Positions 15,959 through 23,322 of a stretch of DNA of 31,789 nucleotides are shown here, piece by piece; within the stretch, counting starts at the first letter, position 1; each line of letters starts with the position of its first letter. Where the stretch lies: assembly GCA_035301285.1 (NCBI GenBank), contig DATGUN010000045.1:1-31789 (forward strand), in the 5' to 3' direction. Source of the stretch: DATGUN01 sp035301285 (GTDB lineage Bacteria > Bacillota > Bacilli > Bacillales > Amphibacillaceae). A program made the translations under genes and the position numbers. Below the pieces are notes generated by a model. It saw only the letters and a list, made by a program, of their open reading frames with translations. It was not told the DNA's origin and did no database searches.

Positions 15959-15973
15959 TATAAACGTTTTCAA
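15959..15973 (-). promoter_or_regulatory. candidate cre box 1 before the PL8 gene
   Basis: TTGAAAACGTTTATA on the minus strand fits WTGNAANCGNWNNCW with one mismatch. It ends next to the PL8 ribosome binding site AGGAG, so it would act as a road-block in the leader. Confidence 0.5.
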
Positions 15974-16039
15974 TACCATTCATATACGTTACCTCGATAC
16001 TGAAAAATCTAATAATTTAACAAATGCGTTACCAGCATC

Positions 16040-16045
16040 ATTATA
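16040..16045 (-). promoter_or_regulatory. possible -10 box of the PL8 gene
   Basis: A perfect TATAAT on the minus strand lies about 95 bases before the PL8 start and between the two cre-like boxes. No good -35 box is found 16-18 bases upstream. Confidence 0.35.
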
Positions 16046-16088
16046 CTTATTTCTCAAAAGGTAGACCTAATATCATATCACATCACGT

Positions 16089-16102
16089 TGATAGCGCTTT
16101 CC
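16089..16102 (-). promoter_or_regulatory. candidate cre box 2 before the PL8 gene
   Basis: GGAAAGCGCTATCA on the minus strand fits TGWAARCGYTWNCW with a single mismatch at the first base. It lies upstream of the possible PL8 -10 box and 44-57 bases from it. Confidence 0.45.
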
Positions 16103-16141
16103 ATTAATACAAAACGCCTTCACAGTGGGAAACGAAGACCT

Positions 16142-16181
16142 ACTGTTCAATTCGAATGACTTGATATACGAATTGAACAGT
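16142..16181. terminator. strong inverted repeat between sulfatase 2 and the PL8 gene
   Basis: Perfect 13-bp arms ACTGTTCAATTCG (16142-16154) and CGAATTGAACAGT (16169-16181) enclose a 14-base loop. No T run follows on the minus strand, and only TTTT occurs on the plus strand. It may end the ABC-sulfatase transcript inefficiently or protect its 3' end while letting some transcription reach PL8. Confidence 0.45.
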
Positions 16182-16226
16182 TTTGCTTCCATACGATGTT
16201 GATTAACAATTCATCATGATTACACT

Positions 16227-17633
16227 TCAGTTCATAAATGGATCTTTTTGTTCCTGGAGCCAACCGAATAAGTCCTCTTCCAATTGTTTTGCAATGCCTT
16301 CATCCGGGGAGACACTGAATGTTTCGGGTTCAAGTTGGTACGGATCTTCTGATAAGTTATATAACAAGCGCTGTGTTTCTTCATTTGGGGCATATCCCCG
16401 GTGGATAACGTAGACATGTTCTTTTGTACGAACAGCACGCCAGCCGTATGCAAGATTATTTAAGCCACGACGTTCAAATACATCCATGGCTTCCTTTCTT
16501 CCAGGATAAGCACATAGAAACGCTTTTTCTGGGCCTTCACCAGACCCTGTCAAGACAGATGCCATATCTTCTCCTTCTACAGTCCGGGGAATTTCAAGGC
16601 CTGCAATGGTCAGTAATGTTGGCATAATATCCACAGTACTCAACAGGGCATCGGTTTGCATTGGCTTAATCTGCTTAGGCCAACGTATGATAAACGGGAC
16701 TCCAATCGATTCCTCATACCAGACATGCTTTGCCATCAAACCATGAGACCCCATCATTTCACCATGATCGGCTGTCAGGACAACGATTGTATTATCGTGT
16801 AGTCCTTCTTGTTTTAATACTTCCATCAATCGACCAAAGTTTTCATCAATACCTGTGATAGCAGCAAAATAGTTTTTTCGTTTTTCAACCAGTTCCTGTT
16901 TGCCACCTTCTATGTCTTCACCTGTGTGGACCATGTATGTGTCCGTAATGACATTTTTCCGGAAATCTTCATCCATATCTGCATAGCAGGCTTTATATTT
17001 CTCAGGCACATCATCAAATGGACTGTGAGGCGGATTCCACGATACAAACAGAGCGAAAGGGTCGTCATCCTCTGCCCGGTCTTTGATGAAACCAATCGCT
17101 TTATCTGTTTCATGTTCCACCGACCATTGATTCACTTTGATTTTTTCCGGGGTGTCCTTCCAATAATGTGGCGCCATATGCTCATCCCATGCACCATATG
17201 AATACCAATAATCGAATCCATGTCGTTTAGGGCCAGGCGGTGTAAACGCATCCCAACCCTCAGCACCGGACTCAGGTGATTCTGATTTGTTTTTTTCCGG
17301 ATTGTCTAGATGCCACTTCCCGATATATCCTGTCTGATAACCACCCTGTTTCAGGACATCGGCCACCCCTGTTTCACTTGGTTGCAGCATAATATCAGCG
17401 CCAACCTTACAATTGGTAAACACGCCCGTTCCCATCGGATACTTTCCCGTCAATAAAGAAGCACGATGAGGCGAACAAAGGGGAGAAGTTGAAACCGCAT
17501 CGGTAAACACTGCACTTTCTTCAGCAAAGTGATCGATATTCGGTGTATGCACAGGGTCTTCTCCGGTAAAACCTACAGCCTGTCTTCTCCACTGGTCGGC
17601 AAATAAATAAATGATGTTTGGTCTTTTATCCAT
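16227..17633 (-). CDS. cytoplasmic S1-family sulfatase with a CSPHR activation motif
   Basis: A second formylglycine sulfatase, 468 residues, without a signal peptide. The activation motif is CSPHR with Cys53; it obeys CxPxR, but His replaces the usual Ser at the fourth place. Other active-site residues are FADQ (Asp13, Gln14), GKWHLD (Lys106, His108), NPPHSP (His203), TADHG (Asp289, His290) and LMAKHVWYEES (Lys302). It shares little beyond the core with sulfatase 1, so the two probably remove sulfate from different positions, for example 4-O and 6-O of GalNAc; the assignment is open. GGAAAGGGG precedes the ATG by about 6 bases. It is the last gene of the DUF624-ABC-propeller-sulfatase unit, 36 bases after the beta-propeller gene, so it would act on what the ABC importer delivers. 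Confidence 0.88.
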   Translation of the reverse strand: MDKRPNIIYLFADQWRRQAVGFTGEDPVHTPNIDHFAEESAVFTDAVSTSPLCSPHRASLLTGKYPMGTGVFTNCKVGADIMLQPSETGVADVLKQGGYQTGYIGKWHLDNPEKNKSESPESGAEGWDAFTPPGPKRHGFDYWYSYGAWDEHMAPHYWKDTPEKIKVNQWSVEHETDKAIGFIKDRAEDDDPFALFVSWNPPHSPFDDVPEKYKACYADMDEDFRKNVITDTYMVHTGEDIEGGKQELVEKRKNYFAAITGIDENFGRLMEVLKQEGLHDNTIVVLTADHGEMMGSHGLMAKHVWYEESIGVPFIIRWPKQIKPMQTDALLSTVDIMPTLLTIAGLEIPRTVEGEDMASVLTGSGEGPEKAFLCAYPGRKEAMDVFERRGLNNLAYGWRAVRTKEHVYVIHRGYAPNEETQRLLYNLSEDPYQLEPETFSVSPDEGIAKQLEEDLFGWLQEQKDPFMN

Positions 17634-17669
17634 TTAAATCCCCTTTCCGTTTTTAGTACACGCCTTAAA

Positions 17670-18935
17670 TCATTGTATTTTCCTTGATAGGTCCGCCACG
17701 AAGACCCGACGTGTCCCTCCAACAAACCCATTGAATGCAATCATCCGATGACTCGGATCCCAAGCAGGGTGCGGATCAACACGGAGAGCCTTATGACATT
17801 TCACACCAGGATTGGCAACATTCACACGGATAAGCGTTTCTTCCTTTTCCGTTCTTATATCAATCAAACGAATCGGCACTGTCCCATCCCCTGGTGAGAG
17901 TGGCTCATGCTCGTAAGCGTCTGTCAGTATATGGTGTCCATTCGGATGAACGGTAGGATGCCCGGATCCCGGTATGCTCGCCAATATTTTTTGCATATTT
18001 GTTCCATCCTCATCCACTTGAACAAAGTACATTGAACCATCATCATCGATACACAGATTCATGGATAACGTCAGACCATCTGGAAACCAATTGATATGAT
18101 GACCGGTTTTCCGCCACTGTTCAGGGCCCACTGCCATAAGTATATCGGTCCCATCAGGGTTCATCGTCACAACCATATAATCAATCCCTTCTGCTTCCAT
18201 ATTCCAGGGATCTGGTTGATTCTTATCAAACCAACGCAACGTAAACAAAATACGATTTCCCTGGGGATTGAACTTACAGTGGAATCCATAACACTCAGCG
18301 TTCTCGTAAAAACGCCTATCAATGGCCGGGCTTACCATCTTGAATATGTGATCAATAGAAGCAACGAGCTTTTTTTCACCGGTTTCCGTATCCGTTATGA
18401 ACAAGCCATCATTACTTGGTAGCCCATTGTTACGGGGAACGTGTTCATCTGGTACAACGACACCATATCCATCCTGTGTCCGCCGCATTTTTTCCAGGGA
18501 AGCCGATATAATATACCTTCCATCGGGGGAGATTCTATAAATCGATCCTTGCAATGTTTGCTGTTCACCAGTAAAAGGATTCAATTTAACACAATAGGCC
18601 TGCCAATATTGAACATTAACATCGTTGAAAAAAAGTGATTGATCCGTTTCCCCCCAATTAATATTTGCACCCAATTGTGTCTCCCATCCACGCGTTTCGG
18701 CAACGACCCATTCCCCGGCGGTTCTTAAATCAATTAAAACGATCTTTGCCTTTTCACCTGGTTTCGGCAATCGATCCTCTCTCGACATACGAAGGACAGC
18801 TAAATACCTGCCAGACGGACTGAATGGAGATGTATCAAAGAAACGATGGATATTTCCCCCTGTATTCGGCGTGATACACCAAACCGGAACAGATGGTGCA
18901 TATTCCGTATAACGTGGGAATTTCGGGCTGATCAT
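17670..18935 (-). CDS. intracellular beta-propeller protein, PL22 (oligogalacturonate lyase)-like
   Basis: A 421-residue protein without a signal peptide, built of TolB/PD40-like beta-propeller repeats (FSPSGRYLAVLR, ISPDGRYIISAS, FNPQGNRILF, FPDGLTLSMN, HPNGHHILTD, WDPSHRMIAF). Four successive repeats carry a histidine at the same place, five residues before the turn proline: His219, His280, His326 and His389 (HxxxxPx[GH]). In the PL22 oligogalacturonate lyases a cluster of His residues on the propeller axis binds the catalytic metal, so a metal-dependent lyase acting on small uronate oligosaccharides is a reasonable guess. It lies 18 bases after the second permease and 36 before sulfatase 2. 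AAAGGGGG precedes the ATG. True substrate and activity are unknown; a TolB-like non-enzymatic role is the alternative. Confidence 0.7.
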   Translation of the reverse strand: MISPKFPRYTEYAPSVPVWCITPNTGGNIHRFFDTSPFSPSGRYLAVLRMSREDRLPKPGEKAKIVLIDLRTAGEWVVAETRGWETQLGANINWGETDQSLFFNDVNVQYWQAYCVKLNPFTGEQQTLQGSIYRISPDGRYIISASLEKMRRTQDGYGVVVPDEHVPRNNGLPSNDGLFITDTETGEKKLVASIDHIFKMVSPAIDRRFYENAECYGFHCKFNPQGNRILFTLRWFDKNQPDPWNMEAEGIDYMVVTMNPDGTDILMAVGPEQWRKTGHHINWFPDGLTLSMNLCIDDDGSMYFVQVDEDGTNMQKILASIPGSGHPTVHPNGHHILTDAYEHEPLSPGDGTVPIRLIDIRTEKEETLIRVNVANPGVKCHKALRVDPHPAWDPSHRMIAFNGFVGGTRRVFVADLSRKIQ

Positions 18936-18953
18936 ACAATTCCCCCTTTGGCA

Positions 18954-19781
18954 TTATCCTTTCACAGAACCAGCTACACCTTCGATAAAGAACCGTTGGA
19001 AAGCAATGAACACAATGATAATCGGTACGATGGAAATGGAGGCACCAGCAGCCAATCCAACCCAATTGGTACTGTATTGTCCGACAAAGTTATACATACC
19101 CACCGCAAGTGTCCGAATCTCCGGCTTGTTAATTGTGAAAACCAGAGGGATGAGGAATGAATTCCACGTCCAGATAAATTGCATAATAGCAGCAGTCGCT
19201 ATAACCGGTTTCGACAGAGGAAGCATGATTTTGTAAAATGTTTTGAAAAACCCGCTGCCATCCATTGTGGCAGATTCCTCCAATTCATTCGGGACTTGTG
19301 AAAAGAATCCCATAAACAGGAGGATAAACAGCACATGAGCTCCGCCAGCTTCTGCGAGAATCACACCTGTCAGAGAGTTCAATAGGCCAAGATGTTTGAT
19401 GACCATGAAAATAGGTATGATTGTGTAACCTTTTGGTATAAACATCGTAGCGGAAATGATCAATATAAATAGAATTCGCCCTGGGAATTTTACCCTTGCC
19501 AAAGCGTAGCCTGTTAAAGCACACATCGCCAATATAATTAGGACCGTGACACCTGTGATGATGACGGTGTTTAAAAAATAGCCTTCAAAATTCGCTTCAT
19601 TCCAAGCTTCCGTATAGTTCCCCCATTGGGGGGTTTCAGGAATCAAGTTCAAACCAGAATCAACCAGTTCGAAGTTCGTTTTCAATGATGCTGAAACGAT
19701 CCATATAAATGGGTAAATCCAGATAAAACCAACACCAAGCAATAATATATGAAGTAAAACCCTACCAATATTTATTTTCAA
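18954..19781 (-). CDS. sugar ABC transporter permease, MalG/CUT1 type
   Basis: A 275-residue inner permease with six membrane helices. The EAA loop that contacts the ATPase reads LEESATMDGSGFFKTFYKIMLP, and the protein ends GVAGSVKG, close to the usual MalG-type ending. The start is a TTG (19781) placed 6-7 bases after AGGAGGG; no ATG is better placed. It lies 14 bases after the first permease, forming one importer with it and the binding lipoprotein. No ATPase gene is nearby, so a shared MsmX-type ATPase encoded elsewhere must power it, as is common for CUT1 importers in Bacillaceae. The neighbours suggest an unsaturated GAG oligosaccharide as cargo. Confidence 0.92.
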   Translation of the reverse strand: MKINIGRVLLHILLLGVGFIWIYPFIWIVSASLKTNFELVDSGLNLIPETPQWGNYTEAWNEANFEGYFLNTVIITGVTVLIILAMCALTGYALARVKFPGRILFILIISATMFIPKGYTIIPIFMVIKHLGLLNSLTGVILAEAGGAHVLFILLFMGFFSQVPNELEESATMDGSGFFKTFYKIMLPLSKPVIATAAIMQFIWTWNSFLIPLVFTINKPEIRTLAVGMYNFVGQYSTNWVGLAAGASISIVPIIIVFIAFQRFFIEGVAGSVKG

Positions 19782-19795
19782 CGTTGACCCTCCTC

Positions 19796-20752
19796 TTAAA
19801 GTTGTTTCCTTTTAGCTATCCAACTAAGTCCGAGCGCTATCGCCAAGGTGATTATCCCAAAGATGACACCGGCGGCAGAAGCATAGCCCATTGCAGGTAA
19901 ACCTTCCTGAGGGTCGAACGCTTTCCGATAAACAAATAAGTCAATCATATCTGTACTGTAATAAGGTTCTCCATCTGTCAAGGTCTTGACGAGATCAAAG
20001 ACGTGCAAACTGCTTGTTACACACAGCAATAATATGACGAGTGCTATGGGTGCTAAAATCGGCAATATGACATGCCGCGTTAAATGCCAAAAATTCGCCC
20101 CGTCTATTTTGGCCGCTTCAATAACATCTTTTGGGATTGTCTGAAGCCCCGCAAGCCAGTAGACCATCATCATGCCAAAAAACTTCCATGCTCCCACAAG
20201 AATGACGATCACCATAGCCGAAACCGAATGTCCCAGCCAAGAATGCGGCTTGTCGATGATGCCCAATCCCATCAAAATTTCATTGACAGCTCCATCGTCA
20301 CCGAATACCTGTCGTAAAACAAGACCGACAACTGCCGTGGACGCAACAACAGGCAGAAAGTATATCGTTCTGTAAAAGACACTGCTTTTCGTAAGCACAT
20401 TGTTTAATATAATGGCTAAAACCAATGATGTCGGCATCAGCAAAATCGTAACACCGATCATGTAAATGAATGTATTTCCAAAAGCATTCCAAAATCTTGG
20501 ATCTTGAAACAATCTTACAAAGTTGTCTAAACCGACAAAATTCGTTAACGGGCCAATACCGGACCACTCATATGCCGAGTAGACATAACTCATGACAATC
20601 GGATAGATTGTAAAAACAAGAAAAAATATGAGCTGGGGTAAAATAAACAAATACGCCCAATAAATACGCTTTTTTTCTTGTTTGCTTTTCAACGGTTTTT
20701 TTAGGGAAATGGTTGATGATTCTTGTTTGGATACATCTGTTGCCATCTGCAC
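19796..20752 (-). CDS. sugar ABC transporter permease, MalF/CUT1 type
   Basis: A 318-residue permease with a basic cytoplasmic N-terminus (about 30 residues) and six membrane helices. YLFILPQLIFFLVFTIYPI starts the first helix, and the EAA loop is EAAKIDGANFWHLTRHVILPIL. Together with the MalG-type partner it forms the channel of a CUT1 sugar importer. The start is uncertain: GTG at 20752 is 4 bases from GAGAGG, and ATG at 20746 is 10 bases away. The gene is separated from the binding-protein gene by 120 bases holding a long stem-loop, and is tightly linked to the downstream permease. Confidence 0.92.
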   Translation of the reverse strand: MQMATDVSKQESSTISLKKPLKSKQEKKRIYWAYLFILPQLIFFLVFTIYPIVMSYVYSAYEWSGIGPLTNFVGLDNFVRLFQDPRFWNAFGNTFIYMIGVTILLMPTSLVLAIILNNVLTKSSVFYRTIYFLPVVASTAVVGLVLRQVFGDDGAVNEILMGLGIIDKPHSWLGHSVSAMVIVILVGAWKFFGMMMVYWLAGLQTIPKDVIEAAKIDGANFWHLTRHVILPILAPIALVILLLCVTSSLHVFDLVKTLTDGEPYYSTDMIDLFVYRKAFDPQEGLPAMGYASAAGVIFGIITLAIALGLSWIAKRKQL

Positions 20753-20791
20753 ACAACCTCTCTTCTTTATATAAAAGGTTCCAATGTAGGG

Positions 20792-20836
20792 ATGGCCGCA
20801 TGTGATTGAACATTTTCTTTAACGACATGCGGCCAT
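20792..20836 (-). other. intercistronic stem-loop after the ABC binding-protein gene
   Basis: ATGGCCGCATGT (20792-20803) and ACATGCGGCCAT (20825-20836) pair perfectly over 12 bp. No T run follows on the minus strand. It probably protects the upstream binding-protein mRNA, lowering permease relative to receptor, like the malE-malF hairpin. Confidence 0.65.
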
Positions 20837-20872
20837 TGTTCATAAAGGATTATTCAAACATTCAATAATGAA

Positions 20873-22336
20873 TCATTTATCATAAGGCTCTCCGGGTTCC
20901 CAATCTGGAAATACCCAATCTGATTGATCGATATCAACACCGTCATCTTGAACATTTTTGATAGCCTCTTTGAAGGCTTCATTTTGTTTATCTGTCATTT
21001 TCTGGAGTTCATCTTCTAACTCGCCTTCTTTAATTTGTCCTTTGATATATCCACGTGCAACATCCCCAACATTTTGGTCGGTCCCTTTTCCAGACATTTC
21101 TTCTTTGACTTTATAGGCATCCTCATTATTCATGACAGCATCAGGATATAATTCGTACTCGTGATTTTGCTGTGTGAGGGCATCCCAACTTGGTGTGTCA
21201 GGGTTGTCCGCTTCATCCTCAATAGCGGGGATCGGCGGGTATCCAACACCTTCTTCCACCATGGCGGTGTAACCTCTATCCATCAGAAACTCAAAAAACA
21301 TTTTCACTTCCTCATAGTTCTCCGTATCTTTTGCAACATGAAAGCCACCAGACTGGACTGCGCCTGAATATTGGGCTTGTTTTTTCTCACCGTCCTTTGT
21401 TGGGATCGGAGCGACACCATAATCTTCGAATCCTTCTTCATCCATTTCAACGGATGCAAAACCTCCGCTGAATAAGAATGCAGCCTTGCCTGCTGAAAGA
21501 ACGCCAGGACCCTGTGCTTCCGAACGAGAAATATCACTTGGTTCATCAAGTCCATCTTCAACAAGTGAAGCCAAAAACTTAATGGTTTCCTTCGTTCCTT
21601 CCGTATTGTAGTTGTATTCACCTTCTTTATAGTCGATGTTTGTATTTTCCAAGGTTGATACAACTTCAGGAGTGATCGTCGATGCCATTTCATTCACAAG
21701 AAACTCAATTGTCCAATAGTTCAACTCAAGATAAGTACCATAAGCATCCGTCTTGTCCCTTATTTGTTCTGAGACATCTACAAGTTCATCCCATGTTTCA
21801 GGAATATCGTCTTCCGTAAGCCCTGCCTCTTCCAAAACATCTTTATTATAGTACATCAATATCGTATCTTTCTTATTGCTGAATATCGGAAAAGAATAGA
21901 TCTTGTCATCCATGGTGGTCGAGGCTTGGGTCCACATGCCCTCTTCAAAGTCATCTTTTTTATCGCCGATGATATCATCTAACTCATGTAATAGCCCTAA
22001 GCTTTGAAGCTGATACGTCGGCATTTTTGGATGGTTTGCAAAAAAGTCAGGGAGATCATCCCCATTAACAGCCGATTGTAATGCCTTCACATAATTCCCG
22101 TGTGAAGAATAGCTAACTTGTTTCACCTTGATATCCGGGTGCTCTTCTTCAAATTCTGGAATAAGTTCTTCCGTCAGCAAACTATTTATTTCCGGCCAGC
22201 GAGACATAAATGTAATCGTCGTTACCCCGTCCTCTTCCTCGATTGAATCCTCAGCATCTGCACAAGCTGATAGAATGACTGGGATAGAAACAAACAAAAG
22301 TATCATTAAAGACTTAATTATTTTTTTGGAACGCAT
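20873..22336 (-). CDS. sugar ABC transporter substrate-binding lipoprotein, CUT1 family
   Basis: An acidic lipoprotein of 487 residues, the extracellular receptor of the importer. The signal peptide ends in LSAC with lipidated Cys25. The mature part starts TTITFMSRWPEINSLLTEELIPEFEEEHP, the usual opening of family 1 solute-binding proteins. DLPDFFANHP, PIFSNKKDTILMYYNKDVLEEAG and AAFLFSGGFASVEM are further family features. At 487 residues it is longer than MalE-like proteins (about 400-430), as seen for receptors of oligosaccharides. GGAAGG lies 9 bases before the ATG at 22336. The in-frame ATGs at 22345 and 22360 fit worse. Between DUF624 and the permeases, it is the most strongly expressed part by design. 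The ligand is inferred to be a GAG oligosaccharide. Confidence 0.9.
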   Translation of the reverse strand: MRSKKIIKSLMILLFVSIPVILSACADAEDSIEEEDGVTTITFMSRWPEINSLLTEELIPEFEEEHPDIKVKQVSYSSHGNYVKALQSAVNGDDLPDFFANHPKMPTYQLQSLGLLHELDDIIGDKKDDFEEGMWTQASTTMDDKIYSFPIFSNKKDTILMYYNKDVLEEAGLTEDDIPETWDELVDVSEQIRDKTDAYGTYLELNYWTIEFLVNEMASTITPEVVSTLENTNIDYKEGEYNYNTEGTKETIKFLASLVEDGLDEPSDISRSEAQGPGVLSAGKAAFLFSGGFASVEMDEEGFEDYGVAPIPTKDGEKKQAQYSGAVQSGGFHVAKDTENYEEVKMFFEFLMDRGYTAMVEEGVGYPPIPAIEDEADNPDTPSWDALTQQNHEYELYPDAVMNNEDAYKVKEEMSGKGTDQNVGDVARGYIKGQIKEGELEDELQKMTDKQNEAFKEAIKNVQDDGVDIDQSDWVFPDWEPGEPYDK

Positions 22337-22404
22337 TTTTTTCATCCTTCCATATGTCATTTAATTTTTTAACATGCAATAACTGAAAACCTTCTGTCAA
22401 AAGC

Positions 22405-23052
22405 TTATTTGACTTTCGCAGGAGCTCGGTTTGCCATCAACTCCTTCAATTCATGTTTTGCAAATGCTTGTCTGCTTCCCCACATGATTACAAAACCAAT
22501 TGTGCTGCCTCCGAAAAATATAAATAAAGCAGGGATTTCAAATAACATGACATAAAGTAAAGCGGATACAAGGACTAGCATGGAAAATGTCAATAGCGGG
22601 CTCTTTACACCTAGAACAAAAGACCATTTCATATAATCCTTTATCTTCATGTTAAAGTGGACAAACATCGGAAAAATATATAATAACGTCACTAGATAGA
22701 AAAAGAACAATGGCAATATCGCGCAAATCAAATAAAAAGATATATCACTCTCCTGCATTTTTATGAATTTAAAGTCCACATAAAAAATAACTCCAGCAAT
22801 CAAAAATATATAGCCTAATAGATTGGATCGTAAAAATTCTGTTTTATAACGATCCCAAAACGTCTTCAAAATCGGAATGTCATTTTCAGCCATAAGTGAT
22901 TTCCTGATGACACCAAGCATGGCAACAGTTGAAGGAATCACCCCTAATACACCTAAGCCCAGAATGGAAAATCCAATCCAAAGTAAATTAATATAAGCAA
23001 CACGCATGATCCATTCACACATCTGATATAAACGCAGGGATAATATTTGCAT
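22405..23052 (-). CDS. DUF624 family membrane protein (YesL-like)
   Basis: A 215-residue protein with about five membrane helices. The N-terminal stretch LYQMCEWIMRVAYINLLWIGFSILGLGVLGV..PSTVAML is the DUF624 signature shared with B. subtilis YesL of the rhamnogalacturonan locus. The biochemical role of the family is unknown; members sit beside CUT1 sugar importers and polysaccharide lyases and may assist transport. The start is placed at 23052 (AAGG 8 bases upstream). The longer frame to 23094 begins with a TTG without a ribosome binding site. It is the first gene of the ABC unit, with a cre-like box about 110 bases before its start. Confidence 0.85.
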   Translation of the reverse strand: MQILSLRLYQMCEWIMRVAYINLLWIGFSILGLGVLGVIPSTVAMLGVIRKSLMAENDIPILKTFWDRYKTEFLRSNLLGYIFLIAGVIFYVDFKFIKMQESDISFYLICAILPLFFFYLVTLLYIFPMFVHFNMKIKDYMKWSFVLGVKSPLLTFSMLVLVSALLYVMLFEIPALFIFFGGSTIGFVIMWGSRQAFAKHELKELMANRAPAKVK

Positions 23053-23159
23053 AGTAACGACCTTCCATCCTTTATCTATTCTTTGATGATCCAAGGAATA
23101 TTTAGAATAACCCGATGTTTATTTAAGATACGACACACACATTCACCGCCTCCACACAT

Positions 23160-23174
23160 TGTTAACGCTTACTT
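23160..23174 (-). promoter_or_regulatory. candidate cre box before the DUF624/ABC unit
   Basis: AAGTAAGCGTTAACA on the minus strand fits WTGNAANCGNWNNCW with one mismatch. AT-rich promoter-like sequence (TTTATAAAAATTC) lies just upstream, but no convincing -35 box was found. Confidence 0.5.
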
Positions 23175-23284
23175 AATATTCACATTTCTTTTGAATTTTT
23201 ATAAACATATATCCATGTATGATGCATATTTTAAGCAATGTCGTGATTTTTATCTTACAACATAGGGAACTTATTCCTAATTTC

Positions 23285-23310
23285 GGAAATGAAGCGATTA
23301 CATCATTTCC
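23285..23310 (-). other. stem-loop after the heparinase-like gene
   Basis: GGAAATGA and TCATTTCC form a perfect 8-bp stem with a 10-base loop, 13 bases after the stop codon. It has no T run on the minus strand, so it may only slow or process the transcript. The AT-rich rest of the 270-base gap holds the cre-like box. Confidence 0.45.
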
Positions 23311-23322
23311 TTTCATCCCCCT

